A DNA stretch of 64,000 nucleotides from positions 1 through 64,000 of the forward strand of contig CAWGND010000014.1 in the NCBI GenBank assembly GCA_963823845.1. The letters are read 5' to 3'. Origin of the DNA: Alloacidobacterium sp963823845. GTDB taxonomy: Bacteria > Acidobacteriota > Terriglobia > Terriglobales > Acidobacteriaceae. Of this stretch, positions 8,045-17,039 are shown piece after piece. A model generated the notes under the pieces. It ran no database searches. It was not told the origin of the DNA and was given only the letters and a program-made list of their open reading frames with translations. The number at the start of each line of letters is the position of its first letter. Within the stretch, counting starts at the first letter, position 1. The translations under genes and the position numbers were made by a program.

Positions 8045-10102
8045 ATGGATGCTCCCTCCAACTCCGGCCGCCGTATCAGCACCGGGCTCTTCGAAGTTGA
8101 CCTGACAATCGGTCAAATATTCAGACACGGACGGAGAGTGCCACTCCAGGAACAGCCCTTTCGCGTTCTCGCCGTACTGCTGGAACATCCTGGGCAGGTC
8201 GTCACCCGGGAAAAACTGCAAGCCAGACTCTGGCCGGCTGACACCTACGTTGGTTTCGACGAGGGGCTGAACACCGCCATACGAAAGCTGCGCGTTCTCT
8301 TCGGCGACTCAGCCGACAACCCGCGATTTATTGAAACCATTCCGCGGTGCGGATATCGCTTTATTGCTCCGGTGAGCGAGCTGCGCAATGGGTTCGTCTT
8401 GCCTGATCCTCAAATGGAGAAAGCCGAACCGAATGAGGTTAGCGTGGCCGCCGCTCCAGCAGCCCGCCCCGACACCGGCAAAAAGGATGAGCCAACCGTC
8501 CCGGCCCCCCCTTCACTATCCCCGCGCCGTCGCACCTGGGTATGGATGCTCTCCATTTCGGTCGTCGCGATTCTGGTCTTCGGAGTGGCGCGAGTGATCC
8601 GTCGCACGCATGCACCTTCTTCTCCGGAGACGCTCCCTGCAAAGCGCGAGATGCTGGCAGTCCTGCCGTTTCAAAACCTGAGCAATGATCCGGCCGAAGA
8701 GTACTTCAGCGATGGCCTGACGGAAGAAACGATTACTGATCTTGGCCAACTGAGTCCTGACCAATTGGGAGTCATCGCACGCACATCCGTCATGGCCTAC
8801 AAGCACACCGATAAGACCGTCAGTCAAATCGGGCACGAACTGGGCGTCGACTACATTCTCGAGGGAAGCGTTCGACGGCAGCAGGGAAGAGCTCGCATCA
8901 GCGCGCAGTTGATTCGCGTGAGCGATCAGACCCATCTTTGGGCGCGAAACTATGACGATCGAGGGCTGCGTGATTTCCTCGACGTGCAGAACGAGATCGG
9001 GCGAGCGATCGCCGAGCAGGTACAGGTCAACATTACGCCGCAGCGCCAGCTCGAGATGTCGAGAATACACGCGGTGAACCCTGAGGCACTGGATCTTTAC
9101 CTGAAGGGCCGCTTCTACTGGAACCAGAGAACGGCAGCGGCTATTCGCGACAGTATTCTATTTTTTAGAAAAGCCGTCGCTGCGGATCCAGGCTTTGCCC
9201 TGGCGTATGCCGGTCTGGCCGACGCTTATAACATCAGCAATCTTGTAGGTCTGTATTCGTCGAAGGAAAGCCTTCCGGAAGCCAGGGCGGCAGCGACAAC
9301 GGCCATCCTGTTGGATCCGTCGCTTGCCGAAGCTCACGCCGCCCTTGGCATGGAAAAATCGCACTACGACTTTGATCTTCAGGGAGCTAGAGCAGAATTC
9401 CTGAAGGCAATCGAGCTTAATCCGAATTCCGCCTATGCCCATCTTTTCTATTCCAATTGCTACCTGATGCCTATGGGGCAACGTACGGAAGCGATTGAGG
9501 AAAACAAGAAGGCCCTTGAGCTTGACCCCTTGTCTATGCCCATCAACAACTTCTTGGGAGAAACTTACCTGCTAGCCGGTAACTATTCGCAGTCCTACAA
9601 GCAATTCCAGCACACCATCGCGATGGATCCGAACTATGGGATCGCGCGTCTATACTTCGCGGGCCTCTTAGAGGTTATGGGAAGATTCGAAGATGCACTC
9701 AACGAGTACGAGAGAGGTCAATTGTTAGTCGGCTTCACGCAGAAGCAGGCATCCGAGAGAGCGGCCGCGCTGCGCAAGGCGCTTAAGAACGGGGGAGAAA
9801 AGGAATATTGGAAAGAACATCTGACTCAGGACCTGCATGAGATGGAAAAGCCGGGGGCCGGATTGGCAATATCCTCGGTAGCCGAAGACTATGCCTTAGC
9901 CGGCGAAAAGGACGAGGCCTTTGAATGGCTGGAAAAGTCCTATGAGGCGCGAGAAGGAGGGGAGCTGACTCTTCTGGCCGTCGATCCGGTTTGGAAGAAC
10001 CTCCATGGCGATCCCAGATTCTCGGACTTACTGCGGCGAATAGGGTTGCCAGAATCCTCTCAGAATGTGGCCGATCAACCGGTTCGAACCAATGCGCATT
10101 AG
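8045..10102 (+). CDS. Membrane-anchored winged-helix regulator with TolB/FlgO-like and TPR domains
   Basis: A 685-residue protein. Residues ~10-110 are an OmpR/PhoB-type winged helix (REKLQARLWPADTYVGFDEGLNTAIRKLR, ending in the CGYRFIAPV wing). A single membrane segment near 160-180 (VWMLSISVVAILVFGV) follows. The outer part starts with the MLAVLPFQNLSNDPAEEYFSDGLTEE pattern of FlgO/adenylate-cyclase-associated domains (~200-320), then tetratricopeptide repeats to the end. This CadC-like layout couples an external signal to transcription without a phosphotransfer step. The family is greatly expanded in Acidobacteriota. The tail resembles the partial gene at 1-288. Its targets are unknown; the divergent secreted-protein gene is one candidate. 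Confidence 0.88.
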   Translation: MDAPSNSGRRISTGLFEVDLTIGQIFRHGRRVPLQEQPFRVLAVLLEHPGQVVTREKLQARLWPADTYVGFDEGLNTAIRKLRVLFGDSADNPRFIETIPRCGYRFIAPVSELRNGFVLPDPQMEKAEPNEVSVAAAPAARPDTGKKDEPTVPAPPSLSPRRRTWVWMLSISVVAILVFGVARVIRRTHAPSSPETLPAKREMLAVLPFQNLSNDPAEEYFSDGLTEETITDLGQLSPDQLGVIARTSVMAYKHTDKTVSQIGHELGVDYILEGSVRRQQGRARISAQLIRVSDQTHLWARNYDDRGLRDFLDVQNEIGRAIAEQVQVNITPQRQLEMSRIHAVNPEALDLYLKGRFYWNQRTAAAIRDSILFFRKAVAADPGFALAYAGLADAYNISNLVGLYSSKESLPEARAAATTAILLDPSLAEAHAALGMEKSHYDFDLQGARAEFLKAIELNPNSAYAHLFYSNCYLMPMGQRTEAIEENKKALELDPLSMPINNFLGETYLLAGNYSQSYKQFQHTIAMDPNYGIARLYFAGLLEVMGRFEDALNEYERGQLLVGFTQKQASERAAALRKALKNGGEKEYWKEHLTQDLHEMEKPGAGLAISSVAEDYALAGEKDEAFEWLEKSYEAREGGELTLLAVDPVWKNLHGDPRFSDLLRRIGLPESSQNVADQPVRTNAH

Positions 10103-10646
10103 ATGGCCGTGAGTGAACGCGAATCTGACCGGCCTTGGGCATGTCTGCGCTCTTTGCACACTCGACTGAGTTAGTACAAACAACCGTACTGCACGTACAA
10201 AAGGTGTAGCCCGAATCTCGATTGAATTTCAGTTGGCGATAACACAGCATGAACTAGCCACTCCGCCGGAGCGTAGTCCGAGTGGCCGAGAAACGTCAGG
10301 ACTCCGTCGGAGCTGCTCCGCGAGATCAGCTGCGCTCAGTAGACGGAGCGCGCGCGGAGCAGGTCGGATAGAGCGGTTTGAAGAAAGACGCTGGCGTTTG
10401 CGGCGGATGCGGTTATGCTATGGGGATTGAATCGGCTACCGCCTGCAATAGGAAGAATAATAAAGAGTTAGAACAAAGAGACGAAAAGCGATTCAGGACG
10501 CTATGACCGCGCATGATGTCGGAAGTATCGCACGCGCAGCGTCCGTCCCGCCAGCGACTTCGTTCAAACCGGCTACTCGGCACCCAAGAGACGCCGAGCT
10601 TCAACATTCGTTAGCCTCATGAACCGCCACTATGGAGGTGGAAACC
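10103..10646. other. Gene-free stretch upstream of the integrase-GH13 fusion
   Basis: No supported gene. The middle part (10255-10370) is rich in short inverted segments built on CTCCG/CGGAG. The last 100 bp presumably carry the original promoter of the integrase whose start survives at 10647. A CTTCGTTCAA-n2-CGGCTA motif at about 10559 recurs at about 20871, beside the other integrase gene, and may mark an element end. Confidence 0.35.
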
Positions 10647-12695
10647 ATGAGGAAATCGGCTACGAATGGTCAGAAGAACCGACCGAAGACTAAGCTCGTC
10701 ATTCCAGATTTGGAACACTCAAAACTCGCGGTCTTACGAAGCCTCGGGTCGCCGGACTCAAGGCGCGGATACCAGCATGCCATTGATGAGTTCGTCGCCT
10801 GGTATTGTTCTGAGCCACGGCTAGCATTCAACAAAACCGTCCTCTTGCGTTACCGATTTTACCTGGAGGAGCGCGGCCTTGCCCCGGGAACTATCAACGT
10901 CCGACTTGCAGCCGTGCGCCGATTGGCTTATGAAGCGGCCGACGCTGGTCTGTTGTCCGCAACCGCCGATGCTATACGCCCATCCCAGGGCGTCACTCTG
11001 ATTAACGGCTACTCGCAGCACTGGTGGAAAGAGGCAGTCGTCTACCAAATCTACCCGCGCTCTTTCCAGGACTCAAACGGCGACGGCATCGGTGACCTGA
11101 ACGGCATCACCAGCCGGCTCGATTACCTCAAGAGTCTCGGCGTCGACGTGATTTGGCTCAGCCCGCACTTCGACTCACCCAATGCCGACAACGGCTACGA
11201 CATCCGCGATTACCGCAAAGTCATGACCGAGTTCGGCACCATGGCCGATTTCGACCGGATGTTGGCCGGGAGCAAGCAGAGGCACATGCGCCTCATCATC
11301 GATCTGGTCGTCAACCACACCAGTGACGAGCACAAATGGTTTGAGGAATCGCGAAAGTCACGCACTAACCCCTATCGCGATTACTACATCTGGCGCGACG
11401 GCAAGCCCAATCCAAACGCCCCGAACGGCTTCGATCCGCCCAACAACTACACCTCTTTCTTCAGCGGTTCGGCGTGGCAGTGGGATGAAACAACCCGGCA
11501 GTTCTACCTGCATCTCTTCGCCGTCAAGCAGCCTGACCTCAACTGGGAGAATCCCAAAGTCCGTCAGGAGGTCTACAGCCTCATGCGCTTCTGGCTCGAC
11601 AAGGGTGTCGACGGCTTCCGCATGGACGTCATCCCCCTCATAAGCAAGCCCACCGGCCTGCCCGACCTGACGCCCGGCCAGGACGCGGTCAAGCTCTGGG
11701 CCAGCGGGCCGCGGCGCGATGAGTTCCTGCAGGAGATGAATCGCGAAGTTCTCTCCCAATATGACGACATGAGCGTCGGCGAAGCCATCGGCATCGACCT
11801 CGCCGGCACCCATAACCTCGTCGGCGAAGATCGCCACGAACTCAGCCAGATTTTCAACTTCGATGCCACCCGCATCGGCTCCATGGGCGGCTACAACTAT
11901 CGCCCGCTCCGCCTGCCTGAACTCAAAGCCGTCTACACCGCCCATGCCACCGTTCTCGGCAAGCAGGATTGGGACACATCCTTCCTCGGGAACCACGACA
12001 TGTCCCGCGTCGTCTCCCGCTGGGGTGATACCTCCACTCCCGAGTTACGAGCCATGTCCGCCAAGCTCCTGCAGACCATGGTCCTCACACTGCGCGGTAC
12101 CGCCTACCTCTACCAAGGCGACGAACTAGGCATGACCAACTATCCCTGGACCAAAATCAGCGAGTTCAACGACATCGAGGTACAGAACCGCTTCAAGACA
12201 GAAGTAGCCCAGGGCAAGCTCACCGAGCAGCACTTAATCGCCGGAGCAGCAGCCTATGGCCGAGACAACGCCCGCACGCCCATGCAGTGGGACACGACCA
12301 GGAACGCAGGCTTCACCACGGGCAACCATACCTGGGAGCCCGTCAATCCCAACTACCTGCAAATCAACGCCGCAGATCAAGTCAAAGATCCAGATTCCGT
12401 CTACCACTACAACCAGAAGGTGATCGCCCTACGCCGCAGCGATCCAGCCTTCATCTACGGCGACTACCAGGATCTCGACCCAACACAAGAACAAGTCTTC
12501 CTCTACACCCGAAGCCTCGGTGCATCAAGCTATCTGGTAATCCTCAACTTCTCCAGCCAGCCAATCGACTACACCCTGCCGCAGGGAATCCAAGCCAAGA
12601 ATCTCAAGCTCGGCAATTACAGAGATTCCAGCGACCCCGCCGGCGCCACCACCCTCCACCTCCGTCCGAGGGAGGCAAGAATCTATAAGAATTGA
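10647..12695 (+). CDS. Chimera: integrase N-terminus fused in frame to a GH13 alpha-glucosidase
   Basis: About the first 105 residues are the core-binding domain of a tyrosine recombinase (GYQHAIDEFVAWYCSEPRLAF, INVRLAAVRRLAYEAADAGLLS), closely matching the N-terminus of the integrase at 20901-21859. Both have the same GGAGG site seven bases before the ATG. After LLSA (near 10962) similarity stops, and a complete GH13 enzyme follows from WWKEAVVYQIYPRSF. It has the four classical regions: DLVVNHTSD, GFRMDVIP (nucleophile D332 counting from an ATG at 10632), VGEAIGI (E384) and FLGNHDMSR (D456). The QPDLN motif is typical of the oligo-1,6-glucosidase/alpha-glucosidase group. The enzyme has lost its own start and any signal peptide, so if made it would be cytoplasmic and carry an extra DNA-binding-like domain. 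Confidence 0.88.
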   Translation: MRKSATNGQKNRPKTKLVIPDLEHSKLAVLRSLGSPDSRRGYQHAIDEFVAWYCSEPRLAFNKTVLLRYRFYLEERGLAPGTINVRLAAVRRLAYEAADAGLLSATADAIRPSQGVTLINGYSQHWWKEAVVYQIYPRSFQDSNGDGIGDLNGITSRLDYLKSLGVDVIWLSPHFDSPNADNGYDIRDYRKVMTEFGTMADFDRMLAGSKQRHMRLIIDLVVNHTSDEHKWFEESRKSRTNPYRDYYIWRDGKPNPNAPNGFDPPNNYTSFFSGSAWQWDETTRQFYLHLFAVKQPDLNWENPKVRQEVYSLMRFWLDKGVDGFRMDVIPLISKPTGLPDLTPGQDAVKLWASGPRRDEFLQEMNREVLSQYDDMSVGEAIGIDLAGTHNLVGEDRHELSQIFNFDATRIGSMGGYNYRPLRLPELKAVYTAHATVLGKQDWDTSFLGNHDMSRVVSRWGDTSTPELRAMSAKLLQTMVLTLRGTAYLYQGDELGMTNYPWTKISEFNDIEVQNRFKTEVAQGKLTEQHLIAGAAAYGRDNARTPMQWDTTRNAGFTTGNHTWEPVNPNYLQINAADQVKDPDSVYHYNQKVIALRRSDPAFIYGDYQDLDPTQEQVFLYTRSLGASSYLVILNFSSQPIDYTLPQGIQAKNLKLGNYRDSSDPAGATTLHLRPREARIYKN

Positions 12696-13020
12696 CAGTA
12701 GAAGCAACGGACTCATCTTGTGAGGCGGAGTGGGTCTCAGGCTAAACGGACAGCCGCGCTCGTTGACCGGCAAGTGGACGATTTGCCGACTATTCGGCCA
12801 TCTCTAACAATCTCGGCTGTGTCAATGCATTTTTGAGCGTAGGACGGCCTTCACTCCGAGGAGCTGTTTCGTTACGCTTTGGTTGAACAAACTCATCATC
12901 GCCGACAAAGGTTCGTATGTAATCTTTCGGGCGGAACTCGGTCCGACCCAACCATCTCTCCGATCGCACGTTCGACCATGATTACTACTTCGAACTCCCT
13001 GGATAGGGAGCGGGATGCCC
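12696..13020. other. Gene-free stretch between the GH13 fusion and IS110
   Basis: No gene or convincing terminator seen. This is probably the original flank of the GH13 gene plus target DNA of the IS110 insertion. Confidence 0.4.
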
Positions 13021-14185
13021 AATCAAGTGGGCGGTGATTTACTTCACACCATGGACGAATCCAGGCTCTCCCGCGTGCGAACCGAACTGCAAAGTCTGTT
13101 GATAATCGCATTTCTTACGCCACATCCAGTAGAGGCTGACGGCCACTTTGCGTGCCATCGCAACCTTAGCGATGCGACGGTCGCGACGCATGGCCAGATG
13201 AACGAAGCGACGTCGCCAGTCGGGGTCCCAGCGGACAGCAGCCTGGGCTGCCTCCGCCAGTAGAAAGCGCAACAGAGAACTTCCTTGTTTGGTGATGTGC
13301 CCCAGTCGTTGACGATCGGCGCTGGAGTCCTCACAGGGAATGAGGCCCAGATAGCTACCTATCTGATGGCCGCAACCGAAGCGATCCGGAGATCCAAGCA
13401 CCAACACAAAGGCCAGTGCTGTGATGGGCCCCACGCCGGGATGCGTCATCAGCCGCAGTACCTCGGGCCGTTTGCGTGCCTCCTGCTCGGCTGCTGCGGT
13501 AAGTTCGTCGATAGTTGTGTTCAATCGATCCACCAACTCCAGCAGGTCCTGTCGGCGCCGTGTGGCCCACGGAGCAAGCGGGAGCGCCTCCAGTTGCCTT
13601 CGTCCGGTCTTGCTCCACAGTGTCTTTTTGCGCCGTACTCCCTCGTTCATCGCTGCAGCCTGGATTTGGTTCATGGCCCGCGTGCGCATCTGCACCAGGC
13701 GATGCCGATGCCAGATTAGCTGGCGTAGATCACGGTTCTCCGGACTCGGGACCCAGATCTGGGGAAAGCGACCCTCTACCAGTAGCCTAAGCAATAACTG
13801 AGCATCCTGTCGGTCGGTCTTTTGCTTGCGTACCCGTGCTGCCTTGATCCTGGCCGGATCCCCAATCCACAGCTCGAACTTCAACTCTGCCAGCAATCGC
13901 TCAAACCAACGTGCATGTCCGGTGGCCTCTATCCCAACACGCACCTTGATCTGTCTTCGCTGTAGATCGCGATAGAAACGCTCTGCCTCTCCATCGCTGT
14001 GGTTCAGTCGCCGTTCGCCGGTCTCGCCCGTCTCCGTATCCAAAAACGCTACCTGCTGAACGCTTGGATGATAATCCACTCCCACAATGATCATGTTCGG
14101 CTCCTTCTCCCGAACCTTCGGTCGTCGATGCAACAGAGTCTAATCGCGCCTCGACAGAGCAAACACTGTTATGAAATCAAGTGGG
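13021..14185 (-). mobile_element. IS110-family insertion sequence (tentative limits)
   Basis: The transposase gene is bracketed by an 11-bp direct repeat, AATCAAGTGGG, at 13021-13031 and 14175-14185, giving an element of about 1.15 kb. IS110 elements have no terminal inverted repeats and recombine at a short core shared by the two ends, so a direct repeat like this could be the core. The upstream non-coding end would be only ~80 bp, short for the structured bridge RNA known in this family, so the left end may lie further out (up to ~14460). The limits are inference; the transposase identity is firm. Confidence 0.4.
13039..14094 (-). CDS. IS110-family transposase (DEDD recombinase)
   Basis: A 351-residue protein from the ATG at 14094, which has an AAGGAG site; an in-frame upstream ATG at 14133 lacks one. 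The N-terminal RuvC-like domain begins IIVGVDYHPSVQQVAF with the first acidic residue, continues with GIEATGHARWF and ends in KTDRQDAQLLLRLL, the DxxD of the DEDD tetrad. The C-terminal Transposase_20 domain (LMTHPGVGPITALAF, LGLIPCEDSS) carries the serine used for strand exchange in the ITKQGSSLLR segment. Length and motifs look intact, so the element may be active. Confidence 0.92.
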   Translation of the reverse strand: MIIVGVDYHPSVQQVAFLDTETGETGERRLNHSDGEAERFYRDLQRRQIKVRVGIEATGHARWFERLLAELKFELWIGDPARIKAARVRKQKTDRQDAQLLLRLLVEGRFPQIWVPSPENRDLRQLIWHRHRLVQMRTRAMNQIQAAAMNEGVRRKKTLWSKTGRRQLEALPLAPWATRRRQDLLELVDRLNTTIDELTAAAEQEARKRPEVLRLMTHPGVGPITALAFVLVLGSPDRFGCGHQIGSYLGLIPCEDSSADRQRLGHITKQGSSLLRFLLAEAAQAAVRWDPDWRRRFVHLAMRRDRRIAKVAMARKVAVSLYWMWRKKCDYQQTLQFGSHAGEPGFVHGVK

Positions 14186-14468
14186 TAAGTTCGGTTAGCC
14201 TGCTATACGGACCGTTTGAAACCTCGCGTCAAGTTGCTGACAAAGCGACAATCCAGCCAGGTGAATTCTCGGATCGAGGACGGTGCCGAATAGCATTTGA
14301 CAGGTTTCGGGGACATGTTCTGGGGCGGAGATTTGGGACTGCGGCGACCTCATTTCGGGGCTTTCAGACTTCGTCCCAAAACTTACACGGGGCACCCGCG
14401 GTTTAAGGGCGACCTGCAAACGTGCAGGCAAAGCAAAGATCGCCGTTCAGCCCGACACGGACCAACAC
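14186..14468. other. Spacer upstream of the IS110 transposase
   Basis: No gene. If the IS110 left end lies within this stretch, it is where a bridge RNA would be encoded on the minus strand. By eye I see only short, imperfect stems. Confidence 0.3.
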
Positions 14469-15245
14469 CTACTGCCGCTGGTAAACCATGACATCAGGCT
14501 TGTCGCGACCGGCAAAGTGCAAGGTAATCGTCAATGTCTTCAGATCGGCCGACAATCCAACATCCTCGGTACCGGTCACCTTTCCGTTGTATTTGTGGGT
14601 GATCACCAGATTGTGCTCGTCTACCTGCCGAGCCGAGATGGCCGGACCTTGCCCAGCGTTCGATCCGTCCTCGGGATAGTCCTTGCCGTCGAACTTCATA
14701 TTCTCTGGCCTATGCTGCGCCGGAGTAAGGAAGGACAGGCCGTCGCCTTCATAGGCCTTCACCTCCATTGACAACGGGGTATTTCTGGTCTCCTTGATGC
14801 TTTGCCAGTCCGCAGCGAAACCCGATCCTCCGCCGATTCGCTGGTAGACATAATCCAGGCTCAACGTCGAACCGTCCGACTCGAACTCGCGGTAATAGTC
14901 AGTAAGCCTATTGCCGTCCCCCGAAAGCTTCCATGTCGCCCTGAGCATCAACCGGCCGTCTTTCTTGCGCTCAACGATCCACGTATCCGGCGCTTCCTGC
15001 TTCGCTGACAGGAGGGTCCCCTGGAGGCCTGGCTGGTCGGTCCCATCCGCCATGATCGTTTCCACACCCCCGCCGAAATCGAAGGTGTACTTGGTGCCGC
15101 CCTTACTTTGAACCTTCATCTCATCGGGCGTTCTGCTTTTCGAGGAGTCGAACTTCCATTGGCCGATGAAGGGGCTCTGCGCCGAGGATGCCATGCCCGT
15201 CATAAGGCAAACCGCCGGCAGGATTTCAAGAATTCGTTTCAGCAC
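14469..15245 (-). CDS. Secreted protein of unknown function
   Basis: A ~258-residue protein. I chose the GTG at 15245 because GGGAGG lies five bases upstream and it begins a clean signal peptide (MLKRILEILPAVCLMTGMASSAQ); the longer version from 15275 adds ten residues without a ribosome site. The mature part starts SPFIGQWKFDSSKSRTPDEM, a pattern recurrent in small exported acidobacterial proteins, and is beta-rich with repeated short strands (TWIVERKKDGRLMLRATWKL, HNLVITHKYNGKVTG). This suggests a lipocalin-like or beta-barrel fold. No catalytic motif is visible. It is not obviously linked to its neighbours. Confidence 0.7.
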   Translation of the reverse strand: MLKRILEILPAVCLMTGMASSAQSPFIGQWKFDSSKSRTPDEMKVQSKGGTKYTFDFGGGVETIMADGTDQPGLQGTLLSAKQEAPDTWIVERKKDGRLMLRATWKLSGDGNRLTDYYREFESDGSTLSLDYVYQRIGGGSGFAADWQSIKETRNTPLSMEVKAYEGDGLSFLTPAQHRPENMKFDGKDYPEDGSNAGQGPAISARQVDEHNLVITHKYNGKVTGTEDVGLSADLKTLTITLHFAGRDKPDVMVYQRQ

Positions 15246-15831
15246 ACGCGCCTCCCTTGCTCTGATCGGCAGCACGCCGATGGCCGTTTTGCGAAGTTCG
15301 AGGTGCCAGTCCGGCTCTTCACGGCATTTCGTTGTTTAGCCATTCAATTTCTTGGGTTTTGGGGATTGCGCAACGGAAGATAAGCGCCTTCCAAAACCTC
15401 TGTCCCGCGCGACCGTTTGTCCGGAATCGAGAAAGCCGCCCCAAAATCGAACATCGATAGTCCGCGGGGTGCCGGCTTTGGGGAATGGAGCGGCCAAAGC
15501 GCGTAAGACTCGGCAAGGAATCCATCACGAGTCATGGTTAACATTGGCCAACGCGGCCGCATTGCGCCCTTTCTCCGTTGAGGGTCGCGGTAGGGATACC
15601 AGTCGCCTGGCACAACCCGCGCGGATCCGTACGGGCGCTCATTAGCGCATACGGCTCTTATCTTGGATGACTAGCGGCGAAACGAACCTCGGGATATGGA
15701 TGGAGCTTCTGAGGACGAGGAAGCCATTGTTCGGCGAGCGCAACGCGGCGAGCCCAAGTAAACCGGCTCTTTTGACTACGCCGACGGAGGGTTTTCCCCC
15801 AGAGGCGAAGCACCCGGTTCCTGAACAGACC
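15246..15831. other. Gene-free stretch before the transposase-propeller chimera
   Basis: Only short, overlapping open frames with no recognisable product on either strand. No RNA gene or clear repeat is seen up to the IS end at 15832. Confidence 0.4.
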
Positions 15832-16440
15832 TAGGAGCTTGTTGAAATAGGTACGACTTTTGCAGCATTGGACAGGGTCTGTTCGTCTTATCGATATGCG
15901 TGGAGACGAGCGGATTCAGGACGGGATGTTCAGCTATGTGTCGTTGGAGCAGAGGGTACCGGCCGATCATCCGTTGCGTGAGGTTCGCAAGTTAACCGAT
16001 GCGGTGCTACGGTCGCTGAGCCCGGAGTTGGATGCACTCTACGCTGATTCCGGCCGGCCGTCGGTAGCGCCGGAGTACATGCTGCGGGCCTTGCTCCTGC
16101 AGGTGTTCTTTTCCATCCGTACCGAGCGACTGCTGGTCGAGCAGATCGACTACAACCTGTTGTTTCGCTGGTTCGTGGGCCTGGGCATGGACGATGTGGT
16201 ATGGAATCATGCGGTGTTCTCGAAGAACCGTGACCGGTTGCTGACCTCAGAGGTTGCACAGCGGTTCTTTGCCGAGGTGAACCGGCAGGCGAAGCAATAC
16301 ATGTCGGATGAGCACTTCACCGTGGACGGCACGCTGATCCAGGCCTGGGCCTCGCAGAAGAGCTTTCGTTCGAAGGATGATTCCGATGATGACGATGGCG
16401 CGAACTTCCACGGCCAGAAGCGGAGCAACAAGACACATGT
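15832..16440 (+). mobile_element. Truncated IS5/IS1182-type element (left end only)
   Basis: The left terminal sequence begins TAGGAGCTTGTTGAAATA at 15832 and matches the ends of the small element at 16860-17027. The transposase reading frame follows but stops resembling a transposase near 16440, and no right end is found there. The element was therefore truncated by the event that created the chimeric frame. Confidence 0.6.
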
Positions 16441-16720
16441 CAGAGACCGCTTCAATCCTAAGCAGATATCGGTTGTCAGCTTCGGCGCGAACGCTGGACC
16501 GCACAACATTGTACTGAGCGACGATGACAGCCGCCTTGTGGTGACAGACTATTTTCTCAATGAAGATACTGCGGGCATTATTCACTTTGAAGGCGACCAT
16601 AAAGCCCACGTTCTCAAAGTCACGCACGATGGGCTTACCGAGGACAAGCGGTTCAAACTGGACTTCAACACGGCCTTCAAGACAGGCCCGGCGCGTCCCC
16701 ACGGCATTGCAATGAAATAA
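15896..16720 (+). pseudogene. Chimera: IS5/IS1182-type transposase N-terminus joined to a beta-propeller C-terminus
   Basis: Residues up to about 193 (counting from 15860) are a DDE transposase N-terminal half: MFSYVSLEQRVPADHPLRE, the YMLRALLLQVFFSIRTER segment and the first catalytic Asp in FTVDGTLI. After NFHGQKRSNKTH the expected remainder, with the second Asp and the Glu, is absent. Instead about 90 residues read as the end of a selenium-binding/YncE-like propeller protein (AGPHNIVLSDDDSRLVVTDYF, then FNTAFKTGPARPHGIAMK). The frame is continuous. The product cannot transpose, and the propeller part is too small to fold into a full ring. An 18-bp hairpin follows 12 bp after the stop. Confidence 0.75.
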
Positions 16721-16732
16721 CTCCGGCGTGCT

Positions 16733-16750
16733 CCGCTATGGAGATAGCGG
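16733..16750 (+). terminator. Possible terminator hairpin after the chimeric gene
   Basis: A perfect seven-base-pair stem, CCGCTAT with ATAGCGG, and a GGAG loop lie 12 bp after the stop codon. No T-run follows, so a Rho-independent terminator is only possible. Confidence 0.3.
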
Positions 16751-16805
16751 GGCGCCTGCTACAGCTTTTCGGCTAAGTAGATTCCGTGCAAACCGGAGGC
16801 TTAGG

Positions 16806-16851
16806 TCGTCTAGTACCGATAGACGCTGGCGCGTCTATCGGTACTAGACGA
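16806..16851. repeat. Perfect 21-bp inverted repeat with a 4-base loop
   Basis: The arms 16806-16826 and 16831-16851 are exact reverse complements, separated by TGGC. The stem contains CTAGTACCGATAG. It lies between the truncated transposase chimera and the MITE-like element. There is no T-run, so a mobile-element end, recombination site or protein-binding palindrome is more likely than a terminator. Confidence 0.75.
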
Positions 16852-16859
16852 GCCTCACC

Positions 16860-17027
16860 TAAGAGCTTGTTGAAAAACTCATTTAGGCACTTACTTTAGA
16901 CTCCGAAAAAGTGACCAGAAATGTATACAGAGGGCGGATCGGCGCGTTGCAGGCCATTTTTGCGCGACGCTGATTTGTCCTGGCTGGCTGCATTGGATAG
17001 CCGGAATCGTTTTTCAACAAGTTCCTA
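16860..17027. mobile_element. MITE-like element with IS5/IS1182-type ends
   Basis: Terminal inverted repeats of 18 bp (16 matches) occur at 16860-16877 and 17010-17027, both containing CTTGTTGAAAAA. The 168-bp interior has no gene. The ends match the left end of the truncated element at 15832, so this looks like an internally deleted, non-autonomous relative that could be moved in trans. Confidence 0.65.
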
Positions 17028-17039
17028 AAGTTCATATGA

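Noticed and set aside
10647..12695. A natural integrase-glycosidase multidomain family
   Set aside because: The first part is nearly the same as a separate integrase in this window, and similarity stops abruptly inside it, so a recent rearrangement is the simpler explanation.
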